Assembly: GCF_018687715.1 (NCBI RefSeq)
Contig: NC_056760.1
Location: 41,763,501-41,827,500, forward strand
Origin: Carya illinoinensis
Lineage: Eukaryota > Streptophyta > Magnoliopsida > Fagales > Juglandaceae
Length of the DNA stretch: 64,000 bases
Reading direction: 5' to 3'
The position numbers and the translations under genes are program-made. The first letter of the stretch is position 1; the number at the start of each line of letters is the position of its first letter. Below the pieces are notes generated by a model. That model ran no database searches and was not told where the DNA came from. It worked only from the letters and a program-made list of their open reading frames with translations. Shown piece by piece: positions 1 through 10,292 of the stretch.

Positions 1-83
1 CACGTGGTGATTCAACTATTCCCCGTGTAGAATACTTTCTACACACACAAGAGTTATACACACCATTTTTCTGATACAAAAGC
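1..83 (-). repeat. left part of an older LTR-like sequence interrupted by the young copia
   Basis: This stretch and 4642-5830 were one sequence before the copia at 84-4641 inserted; the join is marked by the AAAGC duplication at 79-83 and 4642-4646. On the minus strand it reads GTATCAG just outside the insertion, which resembles a decayed tRNA-Met primer binding site (TGGTATCAG). It may therefore be the LTR/leader junction of an older element that runs out of the window to the left. No coding sequence is visible. Confidence 0.3.
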
Positions 84-293
84 TGTTAAGAACACAACTC
101 TTGTATTTCCGTAACTTAATTTTTACATTGGGAATGGTCAAAAATAAATAGATACAAGAACAAATCCATCTAAGGTAACTAACTAAGTATGGTATGATTG
201 ATAATTTCAAAGGTAACGGCTAAATTGCTAAAATCATGTTGTTAAATAAATGGAGGAGATCTTGGCTTGATTTATGGAAGTGATCTGTCAATA
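84..293 (-). repeat. 3' LTR of the young copia (210 bp)
   Basis: It is identical to 4432-4641. Read on the minus strand it starts TATTGACAG and ends TTAACA. The target duplication fixes the ends as TA...CA rather than the usual TG...CA. It follows the polypurine tract, which overlaps the stop codon of gag-pol. Confidence 0.93.
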
Positions 294-305
294 CGCCCCC
301 TCAAG
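294..305 (-). other. polypurine tract of the young copia
   Basis: On the minus strand the sequence TTGAGGGGGCG lies directly before the 3' LTR. It is the expected plus-strand primer site, and its TGA is also the stop codon of gag-pol. Confidence 0.8.
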
Positions 306-3300
306 TTGGCGCATGGAGATTCGTAATGCCCAACTTGCTTAAAAAATGATGGAAGAGATCATGGCCCAATGCTTTGGTGAAGATGTCAGCAACTTGCTCA
401 TGGGAGCAGGTGTGAACAGCAGTAAGGAGTCCGGATCGAATTTTATCACGAACAAGGTGACAATCAATCTCAATATGTTTAGTGCGTTCATGGAATACGG
501 GATTGTGAGCAATGTGTAAGGCAGATTGATTGTCACAATAAAGGCTGATAGGCTCGGGATGAGAGACACCAAGATCAGTGAGGAGCTGTTTCAACCAAGT
601 GAGTTCACAGGTGGTGACGGCCATGGCGCGATATTCAGCTTCAGCGGAGGACCGGGCTACGGTAGTCTGTTTTTTTGTACGCCAAGAAACGGGACTGGAG
701 CCAAGTTGAACAAAGTAGCCGGTGGTGGAGCGACGAGTGGTGGGACAACTGGCCCAATCAGAATCAGTATAGGCAGTAACATGAAGAGTGTTGGAGGAGG
801 GAAAGAAAATGCCTTGTCCGGGACTGCCTTTGAGGTAGCGAAGAATTCGAGTGGCAGCCTGCATGTGAGGAGCACGAGGAGCGTGCATGAATTGACTGAG
901 AATGTTCACTGCAAAAACAATATCAGGACGAGTAATAGTCAAGTATATGAGACGGCCAACAAGTCGTCGATAGGGAGAAGGGTCTGAAAGGAGAGAGCCA
1001 TCGTGATTGGTAAGCTTCAAGTTTTGTTCCATGGGAAAGGAAGCGGTCCGAGCACCGAGTTGGCCACTATCAGATAAGATTTCAAGAGCATATTTGCGTT
1101 GGTTGAGGAAGATGCCTTGAGATGAGCGAGCAACTTCGAGACCAAGAAAATATTTGAGAGGGCCGAGATCTTTTGTTTTGAAGTGTGTGGAGAGAACACG
1201 TTTGAAGACCTCAATTTGAGAACGATCACTGCCAGCGACCAAAATATCGTCGACATAGACAAGAACAAGAATAACACTGGTAGAAGTGACCAAGGTGAAT
1301 AAAGAATGATCCGCCTGAGATTGAGAAAAACCTGCATCAAGAAGCACAGTAGTTAGTTTAAAAAACCAGTTGCGGGAGGCTTGTTTTAGGCCGTAGAGGG
1401 ATTTGCGCAGGCGACAGACGCGAGTCTCGCCTTTCGAACAATATCCAGGAGGGGGAGTCATGTAGACTTCCTCATCAAGGTCGCCATGTAAGAAGGCGTT
1501 ATTGACATCAAGTTGGTGAATGATCCACTGGCGAGAAGCAGCAACAGCCAATAAACACCGAACAGTAGTCATTTTGGCAACAGGAGCAAAGGTTTCATGG
1601 TAGTCGAGGCCTTCAACTTGAGTGTAGCCTTTGGCGACTAGCTGAGCTTTGTATCGTTCAACGGAGCCATCTGCTTTAAGTTTGGTTTTGAACACCCATT
1701 TGCAGCCAATGGGTTTCTTGCCAGGAGGAAGGGACTCAAGGGTCCATGTGGAATTAGCTTCAAGAGCTTGAAGTTCAGCAGACATGGCGTCTCGCCAATG
1801 GGCATGACGAGTGGCAGCAGAATAAGAGGTAGGGTCAGCAGAAATAGTGAGAGCATTTAAGAAAATAAGATGAGAAGGGGAGAAACGAGAATAAGAAAGA
1901 AAAGCGGATAAAGGGTGAGCAGTACCTGAGGTTGATGCAGCAAGTGAGGAGGCAGTGGACTCAGTGTGTATGGTCGGGCATATGTAGTCTTGAAGATATG
2001 CGGGTCGAGTAGTGGTGCGACGAGGACGAGGAGGAAGAGGGGGAGGAGGGGGAGAGGGAGGAGAGGAATCAGAAATATGAGAGGTAGGGGTAGAGGGTGG
2101 TAAGATGGGTTCGGGTACGGGGAGAGGAATAATAGGGATAGGTGTAGTTGGAGAAATAGAAACATCTTGGAAAGGAAACTGATGTTCATGGAAAGTGACG
2201 TCTCGAGAATAAAAAACAACCTGAGTGTCTAGATTATAGAGTTTATAGGCTTTATGAGTGCTAGGATAACCAAGAAAGATGCATTTGGAGGCACGAGGGG
2301 AGAATTTGTCACGGGAAGCATGGAGAGTTTGGGCATAACAAAGACAACCAAAGACGCGTAAATGAGTGTAGGTGGGCGGGATAGCAAAAAGAAGTTCAAA
2401 AGGAGATTTATTTTTAAGAAGGCGACTGGGAGTGCGATTGATGAGATAGGCAGCGGTGAGGACACATTCACCCCAAAATTTCAAGGGTAGATGAGCTTGA
2501 AAACGCAGACTACGAGCAACATTCAGGAGGTGCCGATGTTTACGTTTCGCAACACCATTCTGTTGCGGAGTTTCAACACAAGTACGTTCATGAAGGATGC
2601 CGTGATCATGAAGATAGTTTTGAAATTTATGAGAAAGAAATTCTTGGCCATTATCAGTTCTAATAATTTTAACCGTGGTTTGAAATTGATTTTTGATAAG
2701 GGCAAAAAAATGCAAGAGATAAGTGTATGCTTCAGATTTATAACGCATGAGATAGATCCAAGTAGTGCGAGAGAAATCATCAACAATTGTAAGAAAATAA
2801 TGAGCACCACAAATAGAAGGAGTATGATAACCTCCCCAAATATCGCAAAAAATTCTAGTAAAAATCATGGTACTGTTATGAGTAGAAATGGGAAAAGGAA
2901 GTCTAGTGTGCTTAGAACGAGCACAAATATCACAATCAGAAATAACACATGGATTATTAAAAAGACTAGGAAGAACTAAGCGGGAAGGATGACCTAGGCG
3001 TTGGTGCCATAAAATTTTATTCGCAACAGTCTGAGTGGAAAAAGCAGTAATGGGTTGGGGCCGATACACATAAAGTCCATTGCAAAGCTCACCCGCTCCA
3101 ATCAGCCTCGTCGACTGTGGGTCCTGAAAAGAAACAGTAGAAGAAGAAAAAGAAATAATGCAAGAATTAGTATTTGTGAGTTTGGGAACAGAGAGGAGAT
3201 TAAATAGAAATTGAGGGACAAAGAAGACATTATGCAAGGTGAGGTGTTTGGCCAAAGGACAAGTGCCGATTCCTTCAATGTTTATGACATGCCCATTTGG

Positions 3301-4389
3301 TAAAGTCACTTTCTGATCATAAGAGAGGGGAGACAGAGTAGAGAATAGCCGTCGGTCATGGCATAGGTGGTCGGTGGCACCACTATCCACCACCCAATCG
3401 GAGCGGCTCTCAAAGGGAAGAGAGGAAGAGACTTTACCCATGAAATTTGCAGAGGAAGGGTTCGGTTGAAGCAGATCAATCAATTTTTGGTACATTTCAG
3501 GGGTCAAACCAGGAAGTGGAGAAGAGGTGGAGACTTGATGAGCCATCGGCGCCGAGGTTGAGGGTGGTTTTCCGAGGAGAGAGGGCCGCTGCTTGCCACG
3601 ATTGTCTCGGCCTGCTGGGTAGCCGATCACACGCCAACAACGGTCACGGGAGTGACCCATTTTGCCGCAGACGGTGCATTGCAGGGGCTGTTTTGTGGGT
3701 CCACCGGAGTGAGCAGCAAGGATATGGGCATCCGTTGGTGGTGGCCGGAGGTGGAGAAGGCGCTGCTGCTCTTCCTGAAAAAGAATAGAAAAAATTTTTG
3801 TGATGGGGGGAAGGGTTTCCATGGCTAAGATTTGGGTTCTGAGTTGGGAAAAGGATTCATTGAGGCCAAGAAGAAATTGGTAAACTCTCTCATCTTCAGC
3901 TTGTTGCTGTAATTGTTTGAGATCGTTGGTTGGCTGTAAATGACTAAGTTCATCCCAGATTTGCTTGATTTGATTGTAATAATCATGAACTGAGTGATTG
4001 TGTTGCTGCAGGGAAGACAACTCACGTTTGAGATGGTAAATTCTAGCATTGTTGCCGTGACAAAATCTGGACTGGAGATCAAGCCATACGGCTCGTGGGT
4101 CAGTATGGAATTCAAGGGAGTTGGCTATGGAGGGGCTGATGGAATTGAGAAGCCAGGTAAGAACCATGTCTTTAGTTTGGTTCCATTGTCTATAATCGGG
4201 AGAAGAGGTTTCGGGTGGGAGGAGGGTGCCATCAACAAAAGCTAGTTTGTTTTTGGCGTTAAGTGCACGGGTCATGGCTTTTTGCCATTTGGGAAAATTG
4301 TCACCGGTGAGGAGACCGGAAACAAGTATGAGACTAGGGGAGTCGGAGGGATGAAGGGTATATGGAGAGGGGACAGGGGAAGAAGCCAT
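301..4389 (-). CDS. copia gag-pol polyprotein, intact
   Basis: This is a single uninterrupted frame of 1362 residues, the usual size for a plant copia polyprotein. The domains run in copia order. A gag region of the UBN2/retrotran_gag type (residues about 20-230) is followed by a CCHC zinc knuckle (CTVCGKMGHSRDRC, near 238), the aspartic protease motif DSG with D335, and the HHCC GAG-pre-integrase segment (HQRLGHPS...CDICARSK). Next come the integrase core with TDNGQEF, reverse transcriptase with YVDD (Tyr1045, bases 1246-1257), and RNase H with YTDSDWA and SSAEAEYRA. It ends HAPT at the polypurine tract. The chosen start is 42 bases after the primer binding site on the same strand and gives the full gag domain. 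It would make particle, protease, integrase and reverse transcriptase for its own transposition. No stop, frameshift or lost catalytic motif was seen. Confidence 0.95.
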   Translation of the reverse strand: MASSPVPSPYTLHPSDSPSLILVSGLLTGDNFPKWQKAMTRALNAKNKLAFVDGTLLPPETSSPDYRQWNQTKDMVLTWLLNSISPSIANSLEFHTDPRAVWLDLQSRFCHGNNARIYHLKRELSSLQQHNHSVHDYYNQIKQIWDELSHLQPTNDLKQLQQQAEDERVYQFLLGLNESFSQLRTQILAMETLPPITKIFSILFQEEQQRLLHLRPPPTDAHILAAHSGGPTKQPLQCTVCGKMGHSRDRCWRVIGYPAGRDNRGKQRPSLLGKPPSTSAPMAHQVSTSSPLPGLTPEMYQKLIDLLQPNPSSANFMGKVSSSLPFESRSDWVVDSGATDHLCHDRRLFSTLSPLSYDQKVTLPNGHVINIEGIGTCPLAKHLTLHNVFFVPQFLFNLLSVPKLTNTNSCIISFSSSTVSFQDPQSTRLIGAGELCNGLYVYRPQPITAFSTQTVANKILWHQRLGHPSRLVLPSLFNNPCVISDCDICARSKHTRLPFPISTHNSTMIFTRIFCDIWGGYHTPSICGAHYFLTIVDDFSRTTWIYLMRYKSEAYTYLLHFFALIKNQFQTTVKIIRTDNGQEFLSHKFQNYLHDHGILHERTCVETPQQNGVAKRKHRHLLNVARSLRFQAHLPLKFWGECVLTAAYLINRTPSRLLKNKSPFELLFAIPPTYTHLRVFGCLCYAQTLHASRDKFSPRASKCIFLGYPSTHKAYKLYNLDTQVVFYSRDVTFHEHQFPFQDVSISPTTPIPIIPLPVPEPILPPSTPTSHISDSSPPSPPPPPLPPRPRRTTTRPAYLQDYICPTIHTESTASSLAASTSGTAHPLSAFLSYSRFSPSHLIFLNALTISADPTSYSAATRHAHWRDAMSAELQALEANSTWTLESLPPGKKPIGCKWVFKTKLKADGSVERYKAQLVAKGYTQVEGLDYHETFAPVAKMTTVRCLLAVAASRQWIIHQLDVNNAFLHGDLDEEVYMTPPPGYCSKGETRVCRLRKSLYGLKQASRNWFFKLTTVLLDAGFSQSQADHSLFTLVTSTSVILVLVYVDDILVAGSDRSQIEVFKRVLSTHFKTKDLGPLKYFLGLEVARSSQGIFLNQRKYALEILSDSGQLGARTASFPMEQNLKLTNHDGSLLSDPSPYRRLVGRLIYLTITRPDIVFAVNILSQFMHAPRAPHMQAATRILRYLKGSPGQGIFFPSSNTLHVTAYTDSDWASCPTTRRSTTGYFVQLGSSPVSWRTKKQTTVARSSAEAEYRAMAVTTCELTWLKQLLTDLGVSHPEPISLYCDNQSALHIAHNPVFHERTKHIEIDCHLVRDKIRSGLLTAVHTCSHEQVADIFTKALGHDLFHHFLSKLGITNLHAPT

Positions 4390-4419
4390 GGGGTCACGGA
4401 GAGGGAGGGATCGGGTTTA

Positions 4420-4431
4420 GGCTTGATACCA
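4420..4431 (-). other. primer binding site of the young copia
   Basis: The minus-strand sequence TGGTATCAAGCC directly follows the end of the 5' LTR. It matches the start of the common plant primer site for initiator tRNA-Met (TGGTATCAGAGC) with few changes. Confidence 0.85.
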
Positions 4432-4641
4432 TGTTAAGAACACAACTCTTGTATTTCCGTAACTTAATTTTTACATTGGGAATGGTCAAAAATAAATAGA
4501 TACAAGAACAAATCCATCTAAGGTAACTAACTAAGTATGGTATGATTGATAATTTCAAAGGTAACGGCTAAATTGCTAAAATCATGTTGTTAAATAAATG
4601 GAGGAGATCTTGGCTTGATTTATGGAAGTGATCTGTCAATA
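4432..4641 (-). repeat. 5' LTR of the young copia (210 bp)
   Basis: It is identical to 84-293. It would carry the promoter for the element, but I see no strong canonical TATA box in this short LTR. Confidence 0.93.
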
Positions 4642-5830
4642 AAAGCTGATAGTGGGTAGGTTATCAGAAAACACTCATCAATGAGTGAAATAAGAACAAT
4701 ACAACGCAAACTATATCTCTCAAAATGAACAAGGATTAAGGTTCAATGCTTAGAAAAGAGAGAATGAAAACTTTGAATGAATGTTGTATGCTCTTGGTGT
4801 TGTAAATGTGAAGCTCTCAAATGATCTATTTATAGGCATATGAGACTTCATATTCAAATTTAAAAAGATTCACATGTCAAAGACAACATCATTCACTTTT
4901 TCAAAAAATTCAAATAAAAGGTTCTTCTTTTTCAATTGTCAAAGACAACATCATTCACTTTTTCAAAAAAATCAAACCTAATCTTTTACTTTTGACATAT
5001 GACAAAATGAGCACACTTTCCTTTTAAAAAAATTCAAACCTAATCTTTTACTTTTTGTATATGACAAAATGAGCACACTTTACTTTTCAAAATTTTCAAA
5101 CAAAATTATCTACCTTTTGTATAAGTCTAAAAAGCATCAATCACTTTTGAAAATATTCAAATAAAACATGCACATGTGAAAGATGACAATCAATCATCTT
5201 TAATATTTTCAAAGTTCAACCCTTTAAACAAGGCATGCACATGCAAAAAATGACAATCAATCATCTTTCAAAATTTTCAAATTTAATTTTAAAAAATATT
5301 CATGCATATGTGGAAAATGTATTTTAATGCTTTATGATAAAATATTAATTTTGAGTATTAATCCTAATTTCAAATTTTAAGAGATTTACAACATTATTCT
5401 ATGACTTTAATGTGAACTTATTTCCTTCTTGCTCATGCTTGGTTCTTTGATATGCTTGATTCTATTGTGTGAACAACTTGAGCTTGAAACTCCTTTATTC
5501 TTTGAATTCATTTGTTATCATCAAAATCCATGTGTAGATTTATAATCACATAAAACTTGAAACCTTGAGTTCAACAAGAATAATAAGAAAATAGATAATA
5601 AATAAATTTTTTTCATTATATCAAGGAGCTAGCACAGAAAAAGATTGACAATGTTTTCACAAGAATTCATGCATTTTTCATAAAGAGAAATACTGATTAT
5701 CTTACATTTTATCATTTTCAGTTAAGATGTAGAAAATCATTAAAAAATGAATTAAATAAAAATGATAAAAGTTTCAAATGTAAAATAGCATGGCTTGAAT
5801 GCACATATCGCCCCCAACACCATAAGAAAC
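4642..5830 (-). repeat. LTR-like sequence, interrupted by the young copia
   Basis: On the minus strand this AT-rich stretch has a TATA-like motif (CTATAAATAG, about 4826-4837) and then a leader-like segment running into a decayed primer-binding-site-like motif at 70-80. That layout fits an LTR whose internal part lies left of the window. A possible minus-strand start is TGTTGGGGG near 5822. It contains several pairs of local duplications (listed separately). No coding sequence was recognised. A host promoter cannot be excluded. Confidence 0.35.
4878..5290. repeat. cluster of tandem duplications (about 60-65 bp units)
   Basis: Three different sequences are each present twice in a row: one beginning TCAAAGACAACATCATTCAC (4878 and 4937), one around GACAAAATGAGCACACTTT (about 5001 and 5062), and one around ATGACAATCAATCATCTTT (5183 and 5248). 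The copies are clear but imperfect. Confidence 0.75.
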
Positions 5831-6389
5831 CGATAAAGCGAAATCGCAACGAATTGGGCCAAGCCCAAACTTTCTCAATCTGTCCATTTGTAAATATTTT
5901 GTTTGTTCTTTCGGGTAGGAGAGCAAGCTCACCTGTAAGGACCAGCCTTACCTTATTTATATAGGGTTTGGGCCGAATTTAAAACACTCAAGCCCAGGTT
6001 TTATGACTTCTAAAAATGCCACACCATTTTATTTTCTGCAGAACTGCATGCAGCTTGTCAGCTTCTGCATTGTGCTGCTGACAGATTTAATTATTTATAT
6101 TATTTTTTATAAAACTTCATGTAACTTCTACAATCGTTATGGCTTAATATATTTTTACTTGACCCAAAAACAGTTGTTGACTGAAAATAAATTAGCTGAT
6201 GTATTAAAAGATGAACAAAGTGATCATGATCTTACTATAACCATAAGTAATGAAACCAATCACGATCTACTATTGAACTTGACATAAAAAATACCGAGTT
6301 TGTAATTTTACACTCCAATTTGGAACATAAAATTAGAACACATGCACTAGCGAAGATCTATTAATCATTAAGATAAACAAAAATTAAAA
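5831..6389. other. no recognisable gene
   Basis: This is unassigned sequence. It includes a TATA-like TTATATAGGG near 5957 and a short open frame at 6003-6287 with no family resemblance and ordinary AT-rich composition. It separates the LTR-like sequence from the degraded copia. Confidence 0.5.
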
Positions 6390-6399
6390 TTGTGATATG

Positions 6400-7040
6400 A
6401 TACAATTTTGAAGGTCACCATGAAAAAAATCATTCTTGATGTCAAGCTGCTGGATGTCCCAACAATGAAATAGAGCTAAGGTAAGCACAAGTTGAATGGT
6501 GCTAGGTTTGATGACTGGAGAGAAGGTCTTTGTATAGTTGACCCCATCCATTTAATGGAACCCTTTAGCAACAAGCCTAGCATTGGGTTGGTCAAGAGAT
6601 CCATCGGCATTGATTTTGGTCTTGTAGACCCATTTGCAGCTAATGACATCTATGGATGTGGTGCGAGGAATGAGAGTCCATGTGTTGTTCTCGTGGAAGG
6701 GCTTGGATTTCATGTTGCATAGCCTTGTGCCACCTGAGATGGTTGAGAGTAGAACGAATAGTATTGGGTTCCTGTGGAAGATCAACAGGAGTATGAATAT
6801 TAGCATATTTTGAATTGGGTTTGTGAATCCCAACCTTGGAGTGTCTAACCATGTGGTGGCGAGGAGTAGAATGTGGGGAGTCAGCCGCGGGTGACAAGGG
6901 TGGGGTCGTAGAAGTGTCATTGCATGCAATAGGACTAGATGGTGAAGCAAGTGCGATAGGTGGGGCAAGCACAATCATTGTGTGAATGGGAATCTCATCG
7001 TCAAGAGGAGGGACCTGCAAGAGAGAATTACTAGTAGTGG
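6400..7040 (-). pseudogene. copia reverse transcriptase N-terminal fragment
   Basis: The minus strand reads NTWTLIPR, CKWVYKTKINADGS and ARLVAKGF, the conserved start of copia reverse transcriptase. After a frame change it continues with TFSPVIKP and [14 protein letters not shown] up to about 6400, where similarity stops abruptly. The catalytic YVDD segment is not present. The proline- and serine-rich linker between integrase and reverse transcriptase lies at about 6700-7040. Confidence 0.85.
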
Positions 7041-7052
7041 TGGGGGGATTTT

Positions 7053-7701
7053 TGTTGGGGGCTTGAGGCCTATGGGGGCTAGCACAAGTCCAACATCAAG
7101 TAAGTTCCCCATATTCCAGATAGCTCAAAAGGGCTCAGCCTAAACCGCTAGGAGCCTCCCAATGGCTCAGGAGGAATCCACGGCCCATGTAAATCAGGTG
7201 TAACTGTCTGGATTAAAATGGGACGTTACTAGAGAAGCACGGGAAGCTAGGCTGGAGGAAGGAGAAGGAAGCATGCCAAGAGGGAGGGATTGGACTCCAA
7301 AACAATGCTAGGAGACCACGCCACATTATATGAGTCCATCAGATAACCACGCTGCATTCATGACTGATCCCAGAGGGCCACACCACATTAAAGTCGGTAT
7401 AGCGGAGGGAGCTTTGGGAGGACTTCCCTTCTCCCAGGCCACAGGGTATGGTTTCCTGACTCTCCAAGCTGGGTATAAAAGGCCCATTCAACTATTAAGT
7501 AAAGGATCGAATTTTCCCGCTCAAACACTGGCACTCATTATTTACTTGTTTTCTCACTGCTTAGTAAGCTATTATTGACTTAGGCATCGGAGGGCACCCG
7601 AGCCACCCTAGAGCCACATTTCCCGATTCCTTCTTTATTATTGCAGGCGTCAAAAACAAAAGATCCAGACCGCTGAGAGCTCAGCTTAAAGGTGCGAAAC
7701 A
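7053..7701 (+). mobile_element. solo-LTR-like insertion (about 650 bp)
   Basis: The sequence starts TGTTGGGGGCTTGAGG and ends about GCGAAACA. It interrupts the degraded copia between its integrase and reverse transcriptase. It has a good TATA box (GGGTATAAAAGG, 7471-7482) and a GGCATCGGAGGGCACCC segment of the kind seen in plant Ty3/gypsy LTRs. I could not find a convincing target duplication, so the exact ends are uncertain and a truncated element rather than a clean solo LTR is possible. Confidence 0.55.
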
Positions 7702-7809
7702 TGTCATTAACAAACAGCAACCGTAGTGTTAGTGTTGGATATAGAATAGCGCTTCGTGAAACATAGATAATACCTGAGTAGCAAAAGATGGTATATGGAG
7801 CTTTCTAGG

Positions 7810-8298
7810 TTATTTAAATGGGAAGGTGCATTTGTCAAAAATGACATGTTGGGAAATGAAGGTTCCCTGAGAGTGAGGGTGATAACATTCGTAACCTTGA
7901 TGGTGATCACTAGAGTCAATGAAGATATAGGGTAGAGTTTTGAGATCAAATTTGTTATGTTTAGTGTCCCATGCATAAATATAACACTTGGAGCCAAAAA
8001 CACGAACTGAGGTGTAGTCAGGAAAATGGCAATAAAGTACAGAGAATTGAAGGTCAATGGCGGTGGAAGGGAGGCAATTAATTAAAAAGATAGCAGTAGT
8101 AAATGCTTTTACCGAGAATCGTTTTGGGACACCACTATGAGAAAATATAGTCTTGCCTAATTCCTGAATGATGCGATGTCGGCATTCTACTGAACCATTT
8201 TGTTCAAAAGAATGGGGACAAGAGTATTGATGTAAGATTCCTTGTTGTTGGAGATGTGTGTTGAATTGGTGGTTAGCGAATTCACTAACCACCGTCAT
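7810..8298 (-). pseudogene. copia integrase fragment
   Basis: The translation shows the copia integrase C-terminal half, with SFEQNGSVECRHR (for the usual PQQNGVAERKNR), a segment ending FLINCLPS, and VRVFGSKCYIYAWD, followed by the usual linker start. The catalytic core before it is broken up. This is a remnant, not a working protein. Confidence 0.85.
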
Positions 8299-8491
8299 AT
8301 TGATAAATTTTGATTTTGATTTTTTTTGTTAAATTGATGTTCAATGTACTTTTCAAATAAGAGAAAAGCATTAAAAAAAGTCATATTTTTTGTGAAGAGG
8401 AACAAACCACATGTACTTGGAAAAACCATCGACTAAGCAAGCATAAAATTAAAATTTTCCAACAGATAAAATAGGGGCAGGGCCCCACAAG

Positions 8492-9123
8492 TCACAATAG
8501 ATTTTTATCAAATACATGAAGATTAGGATGAGAGGAGGGCAAAAACGATAATTTGCTCATTTTTTCAAGTTCGTAACTCTCACAAATAAAGGTGCCAGTA
8601 TTCTTGTAGATGACTTTAATAAGACCTTTGGAGTGAAGAACTGTAAAAGTAGAGGCTTGATGATAGCCCAACCGTTGATGCCACATTTCTTTAGGGACTG
8701 ATTGAAATCGAGTGGAGAAATGAGCTTCAATAGGAGGGAATAAGACATGCAAATTACCCTTCCCTCAGCCTTCAGGATTGTGCAATAGGTTGCCTTGTCC
8801 TTAATAGAGAAACCAATACCGTAAAGTTTACAAAGGTAAGGATAATCAGACATTAATTGACTAACAAATACAAGATTTTGGGCAAGATCAGAAACTAATA
8901 AATCATCTTTTAATCTAATTTGAGATGCACTAGACCCAATAATAGTATCACCAATATGGGTTATTTTATGTAAAGTACCATCTCCAACAATAATAGCGTC
9001 ATTACCAAAATAACGACAAAGATTTGCAAGCATACTTGAATTACTTGTCATGTGGGTAGTAGCCCCGGGGTTGGCAATCCATTCAATGTTGGGAACACTG
9101 TTATTAAGAGTGAGTGGAGCCAA
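8492..9123 (-). pseudogene. copia protease and GAG-pre-integrase fragment
   Basis: The minus strand holds a protease remnant (WIANPGATTHMTSN) and, in another frame, the pre-integrase HHCC start (MWHQRLGYHQAS). Two overlapping frames show at least one frameshift. The protease catalytic aspartate is lost. Confidence 0.8.
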
Positions 9124-9295
9124 GGCTTGTGCAACATCATCTGGTTGAAAAGCATGATTGAAACAATGCTAACATTTAAGTGCAATGTGTCCATTTTTGC
9201 CACAAATTTGAAAATTTTCACTTCAATGAATATCATGTGTAGAAGTTGAGCCAACAAATGCACGACCTTGAGACCCATCAGATTGTGCGGAGGGA

Positions 9296-10052
9296 TTAGA
9301 TGGGTGAGTGGGCTAGGGTGAAGCCACGCCGCTTGGATAAGAAATTTCGATCAAATTGCTGTGAATCATTAGGCTCTATTTTTTGTCCATAAAAAGCCAC
9401 ATATGGGTTTGAGAAAGAATCATGGAGATGGGAACAAAGCCCATACCCTTGAAGGAGCGACACGAGTTTGGTGTAAGTTGGCATCAGTGGCTTGAGCATA
9501 GAGGTGGTGAACAATTCATACTTTGGTCCAAGGCTGCTTAAGAGGAAAAAAAAAAAAAACTTTTGTCCTCCATTGGTTGACTAATTGCTGCAAGATTATC
9601 ACACCAGCTTTTGAATTGCCACAAGTGTTCCGCAAGAGATGAGTTCGGCTCCTTCCTTAGGTACGAGATTTGCTGTGTGAAATGAAATTCTCTCTCTTGG
9701 ATGACTTGAGCATACGCTGCTTTGAGGGCTTCCCACACTTGATTCGAGGTGTCAAGGCCAGCCACCAAGCTGAGGGCTTCTTCGGACTTCTTCGGATAAA
9801 GTCCCAATTATTCACCCATGGAGGAGACGATTGACCTTGCTCTATTAAAGGTATAGATGACTGAATTCTTGCATTGGGGGTGAGGGAGTCACCATTGGAG
9901 TGCTTGGGTGGTGGAGGGGAGTCGGTCGTGAGGTGGTTGACAAGGTTTGAGCTTTCTGCCAAGGCCAAGAGTTGCTCCCTCCATAAAAGGTAATTCCCTT
10001 GGTTAAGTCTGAGAGTAACAAAATTGTTAACACTTAGTGAAATGGATGTCAT
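9296..10052 (-). pseudogene. copia gag fragment
   Basis: It begins MTSISLSVNNFVTLRLNQGN and continues with NYLLWREQLLAL, the usual start of UBN2-type copia gag. It then passes through at least two frames (9657-10052, 9538-9807, 9296-9514). It lies 39 bases downstream of a decayed primer-binding-site-like motif. Confidence 0.8.
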
Positions 10053-10090
10053 GGTAAACGTGAGGAAGACTTTATTGCACTCTTACACGA

Positions 10091-10102
10091 CTCTTAATAT
10101 CA
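10091..10102 (-). other. decayed primer binding site of the degraded copia
   Basis: The minus strand reads TGATATTAAGAG, close to TGGTATCAAGAG, just before the gag start at 10052. It puts the 5' LTR of the degraded copia at about 10103-10300, but that LTR has no surviving partner to confirm its ends. Confidence 0.5.
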
Positions 10103-10292
10103 TAAAGACAAATGGAGTCCAAGTGTTTATGTAAATATTTCACACACAATGAGTTTCACACACAATGAGAACATGCATGAGAGCCTTCCAATATATATAG
10201 AGTATGTACAAAGGTGTAAACGTAAAATACAAGAACATAGAAAATAAAAGAGCGTTATAGAGGTAATTAGGGACAGAGGATTTTGTGCTAAG

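Larger units (their letters stand above)
84..4641 (-). mobile_element. complete Ty1/copia LTR retrotransposon, young insertion
   Basis: Two 210-bp direct repeats (84-293 and 4432-4641) are identical by eye over their whole length and flank a single long gag-pol frame. The target duplication AAAGC (79-83 and 4642-4646) is perfect. On the minus strand the order is LTR, primer binding site, gag-pol, polypurine tract, LTR. All parts needed for autonomous movement appear present. Identical LTRs mean little time since insertion, because the two LTRs are copied from one template. Short LTRs and the single frame fit the Ale/Retrofit type of copia, but clade assignment is inference. Confidence 0.95.

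Noticed and set aside
526..987. 153-residue frame on the plus strand
   Set aside because: Lies antisense to the RNase H part of the intact copia polyprotein; a shadow of the real frame.
6003..6287. 94-residue open frame on the plus strand
   Set aside because: AT-driven composition, no family resemblance, no gene structure around it.
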